Below, piece by piece: positions 23,823 through 32,474 of a stretch of 53,352 nt of DNA. The notes below the pieces were generated by a model that did not search any database, was not told where the DNA came from, and saw nothing but the letters and a program-made list of their open reading frames with translations. The stretch is from Pseudomonas faucium (GTDB lineage Bacteria > Pseudomonadota > Gammaproteobacteria > Pseudomonadales > Pseudomonadaceae): the NCBI RefSeq assembly GCF_021602585.1, contig NZ_BQIP01000032.1, positions 1-53,352 of the forward strand, in the 5' to 3' direction. The position numbers and the translations under genes were made by a program. Positions within the stretch are counted from its first letter, which is position 1, and the number at the start of each line of letters is the position of its first letter.

Positions 23823-24488
23823 ATGAATATGGATAAATGGATTGCCCTCGTCCGTGACCGGATGGAGGAACTCGATATCTCCCAGGAACAGCTCGCCGAA
23901 CGTGTCGGGGTGTCCCAGGGCAGCGTGGGGCACTGGGTGAACAAGCGGCGCCAGCCCAAGGTCGATTCGATGAACCGGGTGTTCGTCGAGCTGGGCATGC
24001 CCCACTACCACGTCAGCCTGCAGCTGCGGGTACTTGGCCAGGTGGGCGAGGACAAGGGGCGCTATGTGGTCGATGAGGACGATGACGACATCGACCTGAT
24101 GCAATACATCGTGTGCTTTCGCTACCCGCTGCGGAACTGGGATGCGCTGGCCGAAGCGGCGCCTGAAGAGGGTACGGTGTACGAGCAGACCGAGTACCTG
24201 GCCCAGGGCAAGGCATTCTGGCTGACCGTCGAGAATGACGCGATGAGTTCGGCCAGTGGCCGCAGCGTGCCCCAGGGCATGCGGATCCTGGTGGACCCTG
24301 GGCTTGAGGCCGGGCCTGGGCGCCTGGTGATTGCGCGCCAGCCTGGCAAGTCGGCGATCCTGCGCGAGTTGGCCGAAGAGGGTGGGCAGCGGTACCTGAA
24401 GGCGTTGAACAGCACCTATCCGGCGTTGGTATGTGAGCCGGGGTGCGAGTTTCTTGGGGTGGTCGTGCGGGTGCACGGGGTCTTTTAA
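23823..24488 (+). CDS. XRE/LexA-like repressor with a degenerate S24 domain
   Basis: A 221-residue protein with an N-terminal XRE helix-turn-helix (about 5-62; ISQEQLAERVGVSQGSVGHWVNKRRQPKV) and a C-terminal S24-type fold (about 125-221; QGMRILVDPGLEAGPGRLVIAR). In active LexA/CI/PrtR proteins a Ser-Met pair and a later Lys form the self-cleavage dyad. Here the aligned positions read NDAM and ILREL, so the Ser is Ala and the Lys appears to be Arg. This suggests control by ligand or partner binding and not RecA-triggered cleavage. The ATG at 23823 (MNMDKW) gives the family N-terminus; an in-frame ATG at 23781 would add 14 residues. No prophage or pyocin genes follow. Confidence 0.8.
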   Translation: MNMDKWIALVRDRMEELDISQEQLAERVGVSQGSVGHWVNKRRQPKVDSMNRVFVELGMPHYHVSLQLRVLGQVGEDKGRYVVDEDDDDIDLMQYIVCFRYPLRNWDALAEAAPEEGTVYEQTEYLAQGKAFWLTVENDAMSSASGRSVPQGMRILVDPGLEAGPGRLVIARQPGKSAILRELAEEGGQRYLKALNSTYPALVCEPGCEFLGVVVRVHGVF

Positions 24489-24506
24489 AGCTTCGTTGCT
24501 TGTACT

Positions 24507-24582
24507 GGCCTCATCGCCGGCAAGCCGGCTCCCACAAGGCCAGCGCTGTGCCTGTGGGAGCCGGCTTGCCGGCGATGGGGCC
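24507..24582. repeat. REP pair
   Basis: Inverted REP arms at 24507-24536 and 24552-24582, between the convergent repressor gene and liuD. Confidence 0.92.
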
Positions 24583-24594
24583 GCAAGCGGCCCC

Positions 24595-26547
24595 TCACTC
24601 CACCAGTTCGACCAGCACCGTCCCTTCGCTGACCATATCCCCTTCCTGGCAGAACAGTGCCTTCACCGTCCCCGCCTGCGGCGCGCGGATGCTGTGCTCC
24701 ATCTTCATCGCCTCCAGCACCACCAGCGCAGTCCCAGCCTCCACCGCCTGCCCAGGCTCCACCAGCACCCGCACGATGCTGCCGTTCATCGGCGCACCCA
24801 GCCCGCCTTGCTGGCTGTGGCTGGCTTCGGCTTCGGCAATCGGGTCGAAGGCCTCGATGGCATGCACCTCGCCATCCCAGCGCAAGTACAGCGTGCCGCC
24901 CCGGCGTACCGCCAGATGCCGGCGACGCACACCCCCCTGGTCCTGCCCAAGCTGCTCGCCCTCGAGCTGCCAGGCCGAGGCCGCGCTGCGTTCCAGCGCC
25001 ACGGCCTGGCATTGGCCGCCGCTTTGCAGGTGCAGGCTGCTGCGCGCCGGCAAGCCCAGGCGCAGGCCACTGCGAGGTGCCCAGGGCGAGTGCCGGTCAT
25101 CGGCACGCTCATGCGCCGCCTGGCCCTGCAGCCAGGCCTCGGCGGCGGCTTCCCAGAAGGTGGCGGGCAAGGCGTGCGGGGCTGGCAGCAGCACCTGCTG
25201 GTGACGCGGGATGAACCCGGTGTCCAGCTCGGCTGCGGCAAATGCCGGGTGCGCGAGGATGCGGCGCAGGAAGGCGATGTTGGTCTTCAGCCCGCCAATG
25301 GCGAACTCGTCGAGCATCGCCAGCAAGCGCAGGCGGGCCTGTTCGCGGTTCTCGCCCCAGGCGATCAGCTTGCCCAGCATCGGGTCGTAGAACGGCGACA
25401 CCACATCCCCTTCGCTGACCCCACTGTCCACCCGGCGGCCTTCGCCCGGCGCCGACTCGCGGTACAGCGCCAGGGTGCCGGTGGCCGGCAGGAATTCGTT
25501 GGCCGGGTCTTCGGCATACAGGCGCACTTCGATGGCATGGCCAATCAGCGGCACCTGCGCCTGGGTGATCGGCAGCGCTTCGCCGCAGGCCACGCGGATC
25601 TGCCAGGCCACCAGGTCAAGGCCGGTGATGGCTTCGGTGACCGGGTGCTCCACTTGCAGGCGGGTGTTCATCTCCATGAAGAAGAATTCGCCACGGGCGT
25701 CGAGCAGAAATTCCACGGTGCCGGCGCCGACATAACCGATGGCCTGGGCGGCGCGTACCGCCGCCTCGCCCATGGCCTGGCGCAGCGCTGGGAAAAGGCC
25801 CGGGGCCGGGGCTTCCTCCACCACCTTCTGGTGGCGGCGCTGGATCGAGCAGTCGCGCTCGTTGAGGTACAGGCAGTTGCCGTGCTGGTCGGCGAACACC
25901 TGGATTTCCACGTGGCGCGGCTTGAGCACGTACTTTTCCACCAGCATGCGCGCGTCGCCGAACGAGGCCTGTGCCTCACGCTGGGCCGAGGCCAGGGCGT
26001 CGGCCAGCTGGCTTTCCTCCTCGACCACTTTCATGCCCTTGCCGCCACCACCGGCGCTGGCCTTGAGCAGCACCGGGTAGCCGATGCGCTCGGCGGCGGC
26101 GCGGAAGGTTTCCAGGTCCTGGGCTTCGCCGTGGTAACCCGGCACCAGCGGCACGCCGGCCGCTTCCATCAAGGCCTTGGCCGCCGACTTGCTGCCCATC
26201 GCATCGATGGCGCTGGCCGGTGGGCCGAGGAAGATCAGCCCTGCCTCTTCGATGGCGCGGGCGAACCCTGCGTTCTCGGACAAGAAGCCATAGCCCGGGT
26301 GGATCGCCTGGGCGCCGCTGGCCTTGGCCGCGGCCAGCAGTTTCTCCACCACCAGGTAACTTTCGGCGGCCTTGGTGCCGCCCAGGTCGACACGGATATC
26401 GGCCTCGCGGCTGTGCCGTGCGTCACGGTCGGTGGCGCTGTGCACGGCCACGGTGGTCAGGCCCATGGCCTTGGCGGTGCGCATGACCCGGCAGGCGATT
26501 TCGCCGCGGTTGGCGACCAGCAGGGTGGTCAGGGTGGGGCGGCTCAT
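24595..26547 (-). CDS. liuD: Methylcrotonyl-CoA carboxylase biotin subunit
   Basis: A 650-residue biotin-dependent alpha subunit that carboxylates 3-methylcrotonyl-CoA together with LiuB in leucine breakdown. The biotin carboxylase domain (about 1-450) has LLVANRGEIACRV, the ATP-grasp loop GGGGKGM and MNTRLQVEHPVTE; the C-terminal biotinyl domain carries AMKM with biotin Lys615. Length fits the family. I placed the start at the ATG complement of 26545-26547, which overlaps the liuC stop (ATGA); the open frame upstream is only a shadow of liuC. It is last in liuABCD, with no liuE after it. Confidence 0.94.
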   Translation of the reverse strand: MSRPTLTTLLVANRGEIACRVMRTAKAMGLTTVAVHSATDRDARHSREADIRVDLGGTKAAESYLVVEKLLAAAKASGAQAIHPGYGFLSENAGFARAIEEAGLIFLGPPASAIDAMGSKSAAKALMEAAGVPLVPGYHGEAQDLETFRAAAERIGYPVLLKASAGGGGKGMKVVEEESQLADALASAQREAQASFGDARMLVEKYVLKPRHVEIQVFADQHGNCLYLNERDCSIQRRHQKVVEEAPAPGLFPALRQAMGEAAVRAAQAIGYVGAGTVEFLLDARGEFFFMEMNTRLQVEHPVTEAITGLDLVAWQIRVACGEALPITQAQVPLIGHAIEVRLYAEDPANEFLPATGTLALYRESAPGEGRRVDSGVSEGDVVSPFYDPMLGKLIAWGENREQARLRLLAMLDEFAIGGLKTNIAFLRRILAHPAFAAAELDTGFIPRHQQVLLPAPHALPATFWEAAAEAWLQGQAAHERADDRHSPWAPRSGLRLGLPARSSLHLQSGGQCQAVALERSAASAWQLEGEQLGQDQGGVRRRHLAVRRGGTLYLRWDGEVHAIEAFDPIAEAEASHSQQGGLGAPMNGSIVRVLVEPGQAVEAGTALVVLEAMKMEHSIRAPQAGTVKALFCQEGDMVSEGTVLVELVE

Positions 26548-27359
26548 GGGCGCGGCTCCTTCTTGTGCTCGGTTTGCCAGGCGGGGCGGCGTTTTTCCAG
26601 GAAGGCGTTCAAGCCTTCCTGGCCTTCGGCGCTGACGCGGATGCGGGCGATGGTGTTTTCGCAGTAGCGGCGCAGGGCCGGGCTGAGTTCGCCGTCGTCC
26701 ACTTCGCGCAGCAGGTCCTTGGTGGCGCGCAGGGCTTGCGGGCTGTTGAGCAGCAGGTTGTCGACCCAGGCCTCGACCTGCGCCTGCAGCTCGCCGGCCG
26801 GGTACACCTCGGCCAGCAGGCCCAGCTCGCGGGCACGCACCCCGCTGAAACGCTCGGCGGTCAGGGCGTAACGGCGCGCGGCGCGCTCGCCGATGGCCTT
26901 GACCACGAACGGGCTGATCACCGCCGGGGCCAGGCCGATGCGCACTTCCGACAGGCACAGCTGCGCATCGTCGGCGCCGATGGCCATGTCGCAGCAGCTG
27001 ATCAGGCCCAGGGCGCCGCCAAAGGCCGCGCCTTGCACCACCGCCAGGGTCGGGGCCTTGAGGCGGTGCAGGGCGTACATCAGCTCGCCCAGCTCATGGG
27101 CGTCGTCCAGGTTGCGGTTGAAGTCCAGCTGCGCCGACTGCTGCATCCAGGCCAGGTCCGCGCCGGCGCTGAAGTGCCGGCCACGGCCGCGCAGCAGCAG
27201 GAAACGCAGCTCGGCGTCTTCGGCCAACTGATCCAGGGCCTGGATCAGCTCGCCGATCATCTGCGCGTTGAAGGCGTTGTTCTTGTCCTCGCGGCTCAGC
27301 CACAGGGTGGCGAAACCACGGGGGTCGCGAGTCACTTCGATGGTGCTGAAATCGCTCAT
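26544..27359 (-). CDS. liuC: Methylglutaconyl-CoA hydratase
   Basis: A 271-residue crotonase-fold enzyme that hydrates 3-methylglutaconyl-CoA to HMG-CoA. The oxyanion-hole regions are FSAGADLAWM (about 63-72) and GAAFGGALGL (about 109-118), and the catalytic-region acidic residue lies in SEVRIGLAPAVISPFV. Position between liuB and liuD, with 3 bases to liuB and an ATGA overlap with liuD, supports this role over other enoyl-CoA hydratases. Confidence 0.93.
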   Translation of the reverse strand: MSDFSTIEVTRDPRGFATLWLSREDKNNAFNAQMIGELIQALDQLAEDAELRFLLLRGRGRHFSAGADLAWMQQSAQLDFNRNLDDAHELGELMYALHRLKAPTLAVVQGAAFGGALGLISCCDMAIGADDAQLCLSEVRIGLAPAVISPFVVKAIGERAARRYALTAERFSGVRARELGLLAEVYPAGELQAQVEAWVDNLLLNSPQALRATKDLLREVDDGELSPALRRYCENTIARIRVSAEGQEGLNAFLEKRRPAWQTEHKKEPRP

Positions 27360-27362
27360 GGG

Positions 27363-28970
<1,608 letters not shown>

Positions 28971-28990
28971 GTGCGCCCGTCCCCTTGTGC

Positions 28991-30154
28991 TCAGCGGGTT
29001 TCGTTGAACAGTTCGCGGCCGATCAGCATCCGGCGGATTTCGCTGGTGCCGGCGCCGATTTCGTACAGCTTGGCGTCGCGCAGCAGGCGGCCAGCCGGGA
29101 ATTCGTTGATGTAGCCGTTGCCGCCGAGAATCTGGATCGCTTCCAGGGCCATCTGGGTGGCGCGTTCGGCGGTGTACAGGATCACCCCGGCGGCGTCCTT
29201 GCGGGTGGTCTCGCCACGGTCGCAGGCCTGGGCCACGGCGTACAGGTAGGCGCGGCTGGCGTTGAGCTGGGTGTACATGTCGGCGATCTTGCCCTGGATC
29301 AGCTGGAACTCGCCGATGCTCTGGCCGAACTGCTTGCGGTCGTGAATGTAAGGCACCACCAGGTCCATGCAGCTTTGCATGATGCCGGTCGGGCCGCCGG
29401 AGAGCACCACGCGCTCGTAGTCCAGGCCGCTCATCAGGACCCGCACGCCGCCGTTGAGCTGGCCGAGGATGTTTTGTTCAGGCACCTCGACGCCGTCGAA
29501 GAACAGCTCGCAGGTGTTGGAGCCGCGCATGCCCAGCTTGTCGAACTTGTTGCTGCGGCTAAAGCCTTTCCAGTCGCGCTCGACGATGAACGCGGTGATG
29601 CCGTGCGCGCCCTTGTCCAGGTCGGTCTTGGCGTAGATCACGTAGGTGTTGGCGTCGGGGCCGTTGGTGATCCAGGTCTTGCTGCCGTTGAGCACGTAGT
29701 GGTCGCCGCGCTTTTCGGCGCGCAGTTTCATCGACACCACGTCGGAGCCGGCGTTGGGCTCGCTCATGGCCAGGGCGCCGATGTGCTCGCCGCTGATCAG
29801 CTTGGGCAGGTATTTGAGTTTCTGCTCGTGGGTGCCGTTGCGGTTGATCTGGTTGACGCACAGGTTGGAGTGGGCGCCATAGGACAGGGCCACCGACGCC
29901 GAACCACGGCTGATTTCTTCCATCGTCACCACGTGGGCCAGGTAGCCCAGGCCGGCGCCGCCATATTCCTCGGAAACGGTGATGCCCAGCAGGCCCATGT
30001 CGCCGAACTTGCGCCACATGTCGGCGGGGAACAGGTTGTCGTGGTCGATCTGCGCGGCGCGCGGCGCCAGCTCGGCGGCGACGAAGCTGCGTACCTGGTC
30101 GCGGAGCATGTCGATGGTTTCGCCCAGGGCGAAGTTCAGGGAGGGGTAATGCAT
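28991..30154 (-). CDS. liuA: Isovaleryl-CoA dehydrogenase
   Basis: A 387-residue FAD acyl-CoA dehydrogenase that oxidises isovaleryl-CoA to 3-methylcrotonyl-CoA, passing electrons to ETF. The family segments [16 protein letters not shown] and [17 protein letters not shown] are present. The catalytic base is placed in the isovaleryl-specific position, Glu247 in [12 protein letters not shown]. First gene of liuABCD; the transcript starts near two LiuR-type operators. GAAGGTG lies before the ATG and overlaps a candidate CA motif. Confidence 0.95.
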   Translation of the reverse strand: MHYPSLNFALGETIDMLRDQVRSFVAAELAPRAAQIDHDNLFPADMWRKFGDMGLLGITVSEEYGGAGLGYLAHVVTMEEISRGSASVALSYGAHSNLCVNQINRNGTHEQKLKYLPKLISGEHIGALAMSEPNAGSDVVSMKLRAEKRGDHYVLNGSKTWITNGPDANTYVIYAKTDLDKGAHGITAFIVERDWKGFSRSNKFDKLGMRGSNTCELFFDGVEVPEQNILGQLNGGVRVLMSGLDYERVVLSGGPTGIMQSCMDLVVPYIHDRKQFGQSIGEFQLIQGKIADMYTQLNASRAYLYAVAQACDRGETTRKDAAGVILYTAERATQMALEAIQILGGNGYINEFPAGRLLRDAKLYEIGAGTSEIRRMLIGRELFNETR

Positions 30155-30163
30155 GTGGGCACC

Positions 30164-30171
30164 TTCTTGTT
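30164..30171 (-). promoter_or_regulatory. Candidate Crc/Hfq (CA motif) site before liuA
   Basis: On the minus strand AACAAGAA matches AAnAAnAA and abuts the liuA Shine-Dalgarno. Catabolite repression of leucine catabolism through Crc is known in Pseudomonas. Confidence 0.5.
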
Positions 30172-30251
30172 CTTGAAATTAGGAAACACCGTAGCTCATG
30201 GGCTTTGCACCGAGCGGTGCGGACCGGCAAGTGCGGATGTCGTTCATCACC

Positions 30252-30267
30252 TTTACGTTAACGTAAA
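30252..30267. promoter_or_regulatory. LiuR-type operator, site 1
   Basis: TTTACGTTAACGTAAA is a perfect 16-bp palindrome resembling the LiuR (MerR-family) motif of leucine operons. It lies in the divergent region between liuA and the acyl-CoA ligase. On the minus strand a TTGACA with a 17-base spacer precedes TACGTT inside it. Confidence 0.75.
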
Positions 30268-30301
30268 CCTGCCTTTGGTCAGTGTCAATCCGCTCATCAC
30301 C

Positions 30302-30317
30302 TTTACGTAAACGTAAA
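30302..30317. promoter_or_regulatory. LiuR-type operator, site 2
   Basis: TTTACGTAAACGTAAA differs from site 1 by one central base and lies exactly 50 bases away, with matching left flank ATCACC. It probably serves the acyl-CoA ligase promoter on the plus strand. Confidence 0.72.
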
Positions 30318-30358
30318 TCTGCGCCAGAGTAATTGGCGCTCGCTTCAGCCGTGCCCAG

Positions 30359-30374
30359 AACAACCACAAGAAGG
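30359..30374 (+). promoter_or_regulatory. Candidate Crc/Hfq site before the acyl-CoA ligase
   Basis: AACAACCACAAGAAGG is A-rich and near the CA-motif pattern (one mismatch in AAnAAnAA). It includes the Shine-Dalgarno of the gene starting at 30382. Confidence 0.4.
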
Positions 30375-30381
30375 GACACCC

Positions 30382-32052
30382 ATGAGTCAACCCAGCTACA
30401 CCCGCGGTCGTCAGGACCAACCCTTGCTGACCCTGACCATCGGTCAGGCCTTCGATGCCACCGTGGCCCGCCATGCCGAAGGCGAAGCGCTGGTGGTGCG
30501 CCACCAGGGCCTGCGCTACACCTGGCTGCAATTGGCCGAGCAGGTCGATATCCACGCCCGCGCGCTGATGGCCCTGGGGGTGGATACCGGCGATCGCGTC
30601 GGCATCTGGTCGCCCAACTGCGCCCAGTGGTGCATCCTGCAGCTGGCCAGCGCCAAGGTCGGCGCCATCCTGGTCAACATCAACCCGGCCTATCGCGTGG
30701 GCGAGCTGGAGTATGTGCTGCGCCAGTCCGGGTGCCGCTGGCTGGTGTGCGCCGACGCCTTCAAGACGTCCGATTACCATGCCATGGTCCAGCAGCTGGT
30801 GCCGGAGCTGGCCAGTGCCGGCGTCGGGGAACTGGCCAGCGAAGGGCTGCCGGAGCTGCGCGGTGTGGTCAGCCTGGCGGCCAACCCGCCGTCTGGGTTT
30901 GTGCCTTGGCAGGCGCTGGCCGAGCGGGCAGGGCAGACGCCTATGGAGGCCTATCAGGCGCGCCAGGCAACCCTGCAGTTCGACCAGCCGGTGAACATCC
31001 AGTACACCTCGGGCACGACCGGCGCGCCAAAGGGCGCCACGCTCAGCCACTACAACATCCTCAACAACGGCTTCATGGTCGGTGAAAGCCTGGGCCTGAC
31101 CGCCGGCGACCGCATGGTTATCCCGGTGCCGCTGTACCACTGCTTCGGCATGGTCATGGCCAACCTCGGCTGCATCACCCACGGCAGCACCATGGTCTAC
31201 CCCAACGATGCCTTCGATGCCGAGCTCACGCTCAAGGCCGTGGCCGAGGAGCGCGCCAGCATCCTCTATGGCGTGCCGACCATGTTCATCGCCATGCTCG
31301 ACCACCCGTCACGCACGCAGCTCGACCTCTCGACCCTGCGCAGCGGCATCATGGCCGGCGCCACCTGCCCGATCGAGGTGATGCGCCGGGTGATCGACCA
31401 GATGCACATGGCCGAGGTGCAGATCGCCTATGGCATGACCGAAACCAGCCCGGTGTCGCTGCAGACCGGCCCCGACGACGAGCTGGAGCTGCGCGTGACC
31501 ACGGTCGGGCGCACCCATCCGCAACTGGAAACCAAACTGGTGGACGCCGAAGGCTGCATCGTCGCCCGCGGCGAAATCGGCGAACTGTGCACCCGCGGCT
31601 ACAGCGTGATGCTCGGCTACTGGAACAACCCCCAGGCCAGCAGCGACGCCATCGACCCGGCCGGCTGGATGCATTCGGGCGACCTGGCGGTGATGGACGA
31701 GCAGGGCTATGTGCGCATCGTCGGGCGCAACAAGGACATGATCATCCGCGGTGGCGAGAACATCTACCCGCGTGAGCTGGAGGAGTTCTTCTACACCCAC
31801 CCGGCCGTGGCCGATGCCCAGGTTATCGGCATACCGTGCAGCAAGTACGGCGAGGAAGTGGTGGCGTGGATCAAGCTGCATCCGGGGCATGTGGCCAGCG
31901 CCGAAGAGCTGCAGGACTGGTGCAAGGCGCGCATCGCGCACTTCAAGGTGCCGCGGCATTACCGGTTCGTCGAGGAATTCCCGATGACGGTGACCGGCAA
32001 GGTGCAGAAGTTTCGCATGCGCGAGATCAGTGTGGAGGAGCTGACTGCGTAG
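30382..32052 (+). CDS. AMP-forming acyl-CoA ligase (FadD-like)
   Basis: A 556-residue adenylate-forming ligase. The phosphate loop is YTSGTTGAPKGATLSHYN (about 211-228), followed by YGMTETSPVS, the hinge GRNKDMIIRGGENIYP and a C-terminal catalytic Lys in VTGKVQKFRM. It belongs to the medium/long or branched-chain acyl-CoA synthetase group. Divergence from liuA with shared LiuR-type sites suggests that it activates an acid feeding this pathway, such as isovalerate, 3-methylcrotonate or another branched acid; that is inference. AAGGGA lies before the ATG. Confidence 0.85.
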   Translation: MSQPSYTRGRQDQPLLTLTIGQAFDATVARHAEGEALVVRHQGLRYTWLQLAEQVDIHARALMALGVDTGDRVGIWSPNCAQWCILQLASAKVGAILVNINPAYRVGELEYVLRQSGCRWLVCADAFKTSDYHAMVQQLVPELASAGVGELASEGLPELRGVVSLAANPPSGFVPWQALAERAGQTPMEAYQARQATLQFDQPVNIQYTSGTTGAPKGATLSHYNILNNGFMVGESLGLTAGDRMVIPVPLYHCFGMVMANLGCITHGSTMVYPNDAFDAELTLKAVAEERASILYGVPTMFIAMLDHPSRTQLDLSTLRSGIMAGATCPIEVMRRVIDQMHMAEVQIAYGMTETSPVSLQTGPDDELELRVTTVGRTHPQLETKLVDAEGCIVARGEIGELCTRGYSVMLGYWNNPQASSDAIDPAGWMHSGDLAVMDEQGYVRIVGRNKDMIIRGGENIYPRELEEFFYTHPAVADAQVIGIPCSKYGEEVVAWIKLHPGHVASAEELQDWCKARIAHFKVPRHYRFVEEFPMTVTGKVQKFRMREISVEELTA

Positions 32053-32061
32053 TGACCTCAA

Positions 32062-32137
32062 GGCCCCATCGCCGGCAAGCCGGCTCCCACAGACTCAGTG
32101 CAATACCTGTGGGAGCCGGCTTGCCGGCGATAGGGCC
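32062..32137. repeat. REP pair
   Basis: Inverted REP arms at 32062-32092 and 32107-32137, following the acyl-CoA ligase. The left arm begins ggccccatcgccggca, identical to the 16-base remnant at 44745-44760. Confidence 0.93.
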
Positions 32138-32168
32138 AGTAAAACCTACGCAAAATCCTTGTCTACGC

Positions 32169-32330
32169 TTAGACCTTCACCGGTGGCTCATCACTCGGTG
32201 GGTCCCCCACCGTCGGCGGTACGGTCGGCTTGATCGGCAGCTCGTCCGGGTCTTCTTCCGGCACGGGCGGCGGCAGGCTGGGGTCGTCGATGTTGGGGTC
32301 TGGTGTTTCCGGTGGAATGGGAATGTTCAT
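32169..32330 (-). CDS. Small proline-rich acidic protein
   Basis: A 53-residue frame starting MNIPIPPETPDPNIDD and ending DEPPVKV. About a third of residues are Pro and many are Asp/Glu, with no Cys, Trp or membrane segment; it is likely disordered. AGG lies just before the ATG, and third positions follow the high-GC bias of real genes here. It diverges from glgE. Function is unknown; similar short Pro-rich frames occur in other pseudomonads as far as I recall. Confidence 0.55.
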   Translation of the reverse strand: MNIPIPPETPDPNIDDPSLPPPVPEEDPDELPIKPTVPPTVGDPPSDEPPVKV

Positions 32331-32410
32331 GGCCTGACCTCGCGTGGGGTGGATGTGAAGAGGTAGTGCAGGCTTCGACTGCGGGCTGCTGCCATTCGCT
32401 CAATCTTTTT

Positions 32411-32438
32411 GAACCCCCACGCCTGTGCCCGGCTCTGA
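32411..32438 (+). promoter_or_regulatory. Candidate AlgU (sigma-22/RpoE) promoter for glgE
   Basis: GAACCC (32411-32416), 17 bases, then TCTGA (32434-32438). This matches the AlgU pattern GAACTT-N16/17-TCTGA except for the last two -35 bases. The predicted start is about 30 bases before the glgE ATG. Confidence 0.5.
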
Positions 32439-32474
32439 ACCCTTACCGCCACCAGCCTAAGGGAGCAAGGTCCG

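Noticed and set aside
24595-26958. 787-residue open frame for liuD starting at 26958
   Set aside because: The first 137 residues are a shadow of liuC; the biotin carboxylase N-terminus begins at 26547 with an ATGA overlap.
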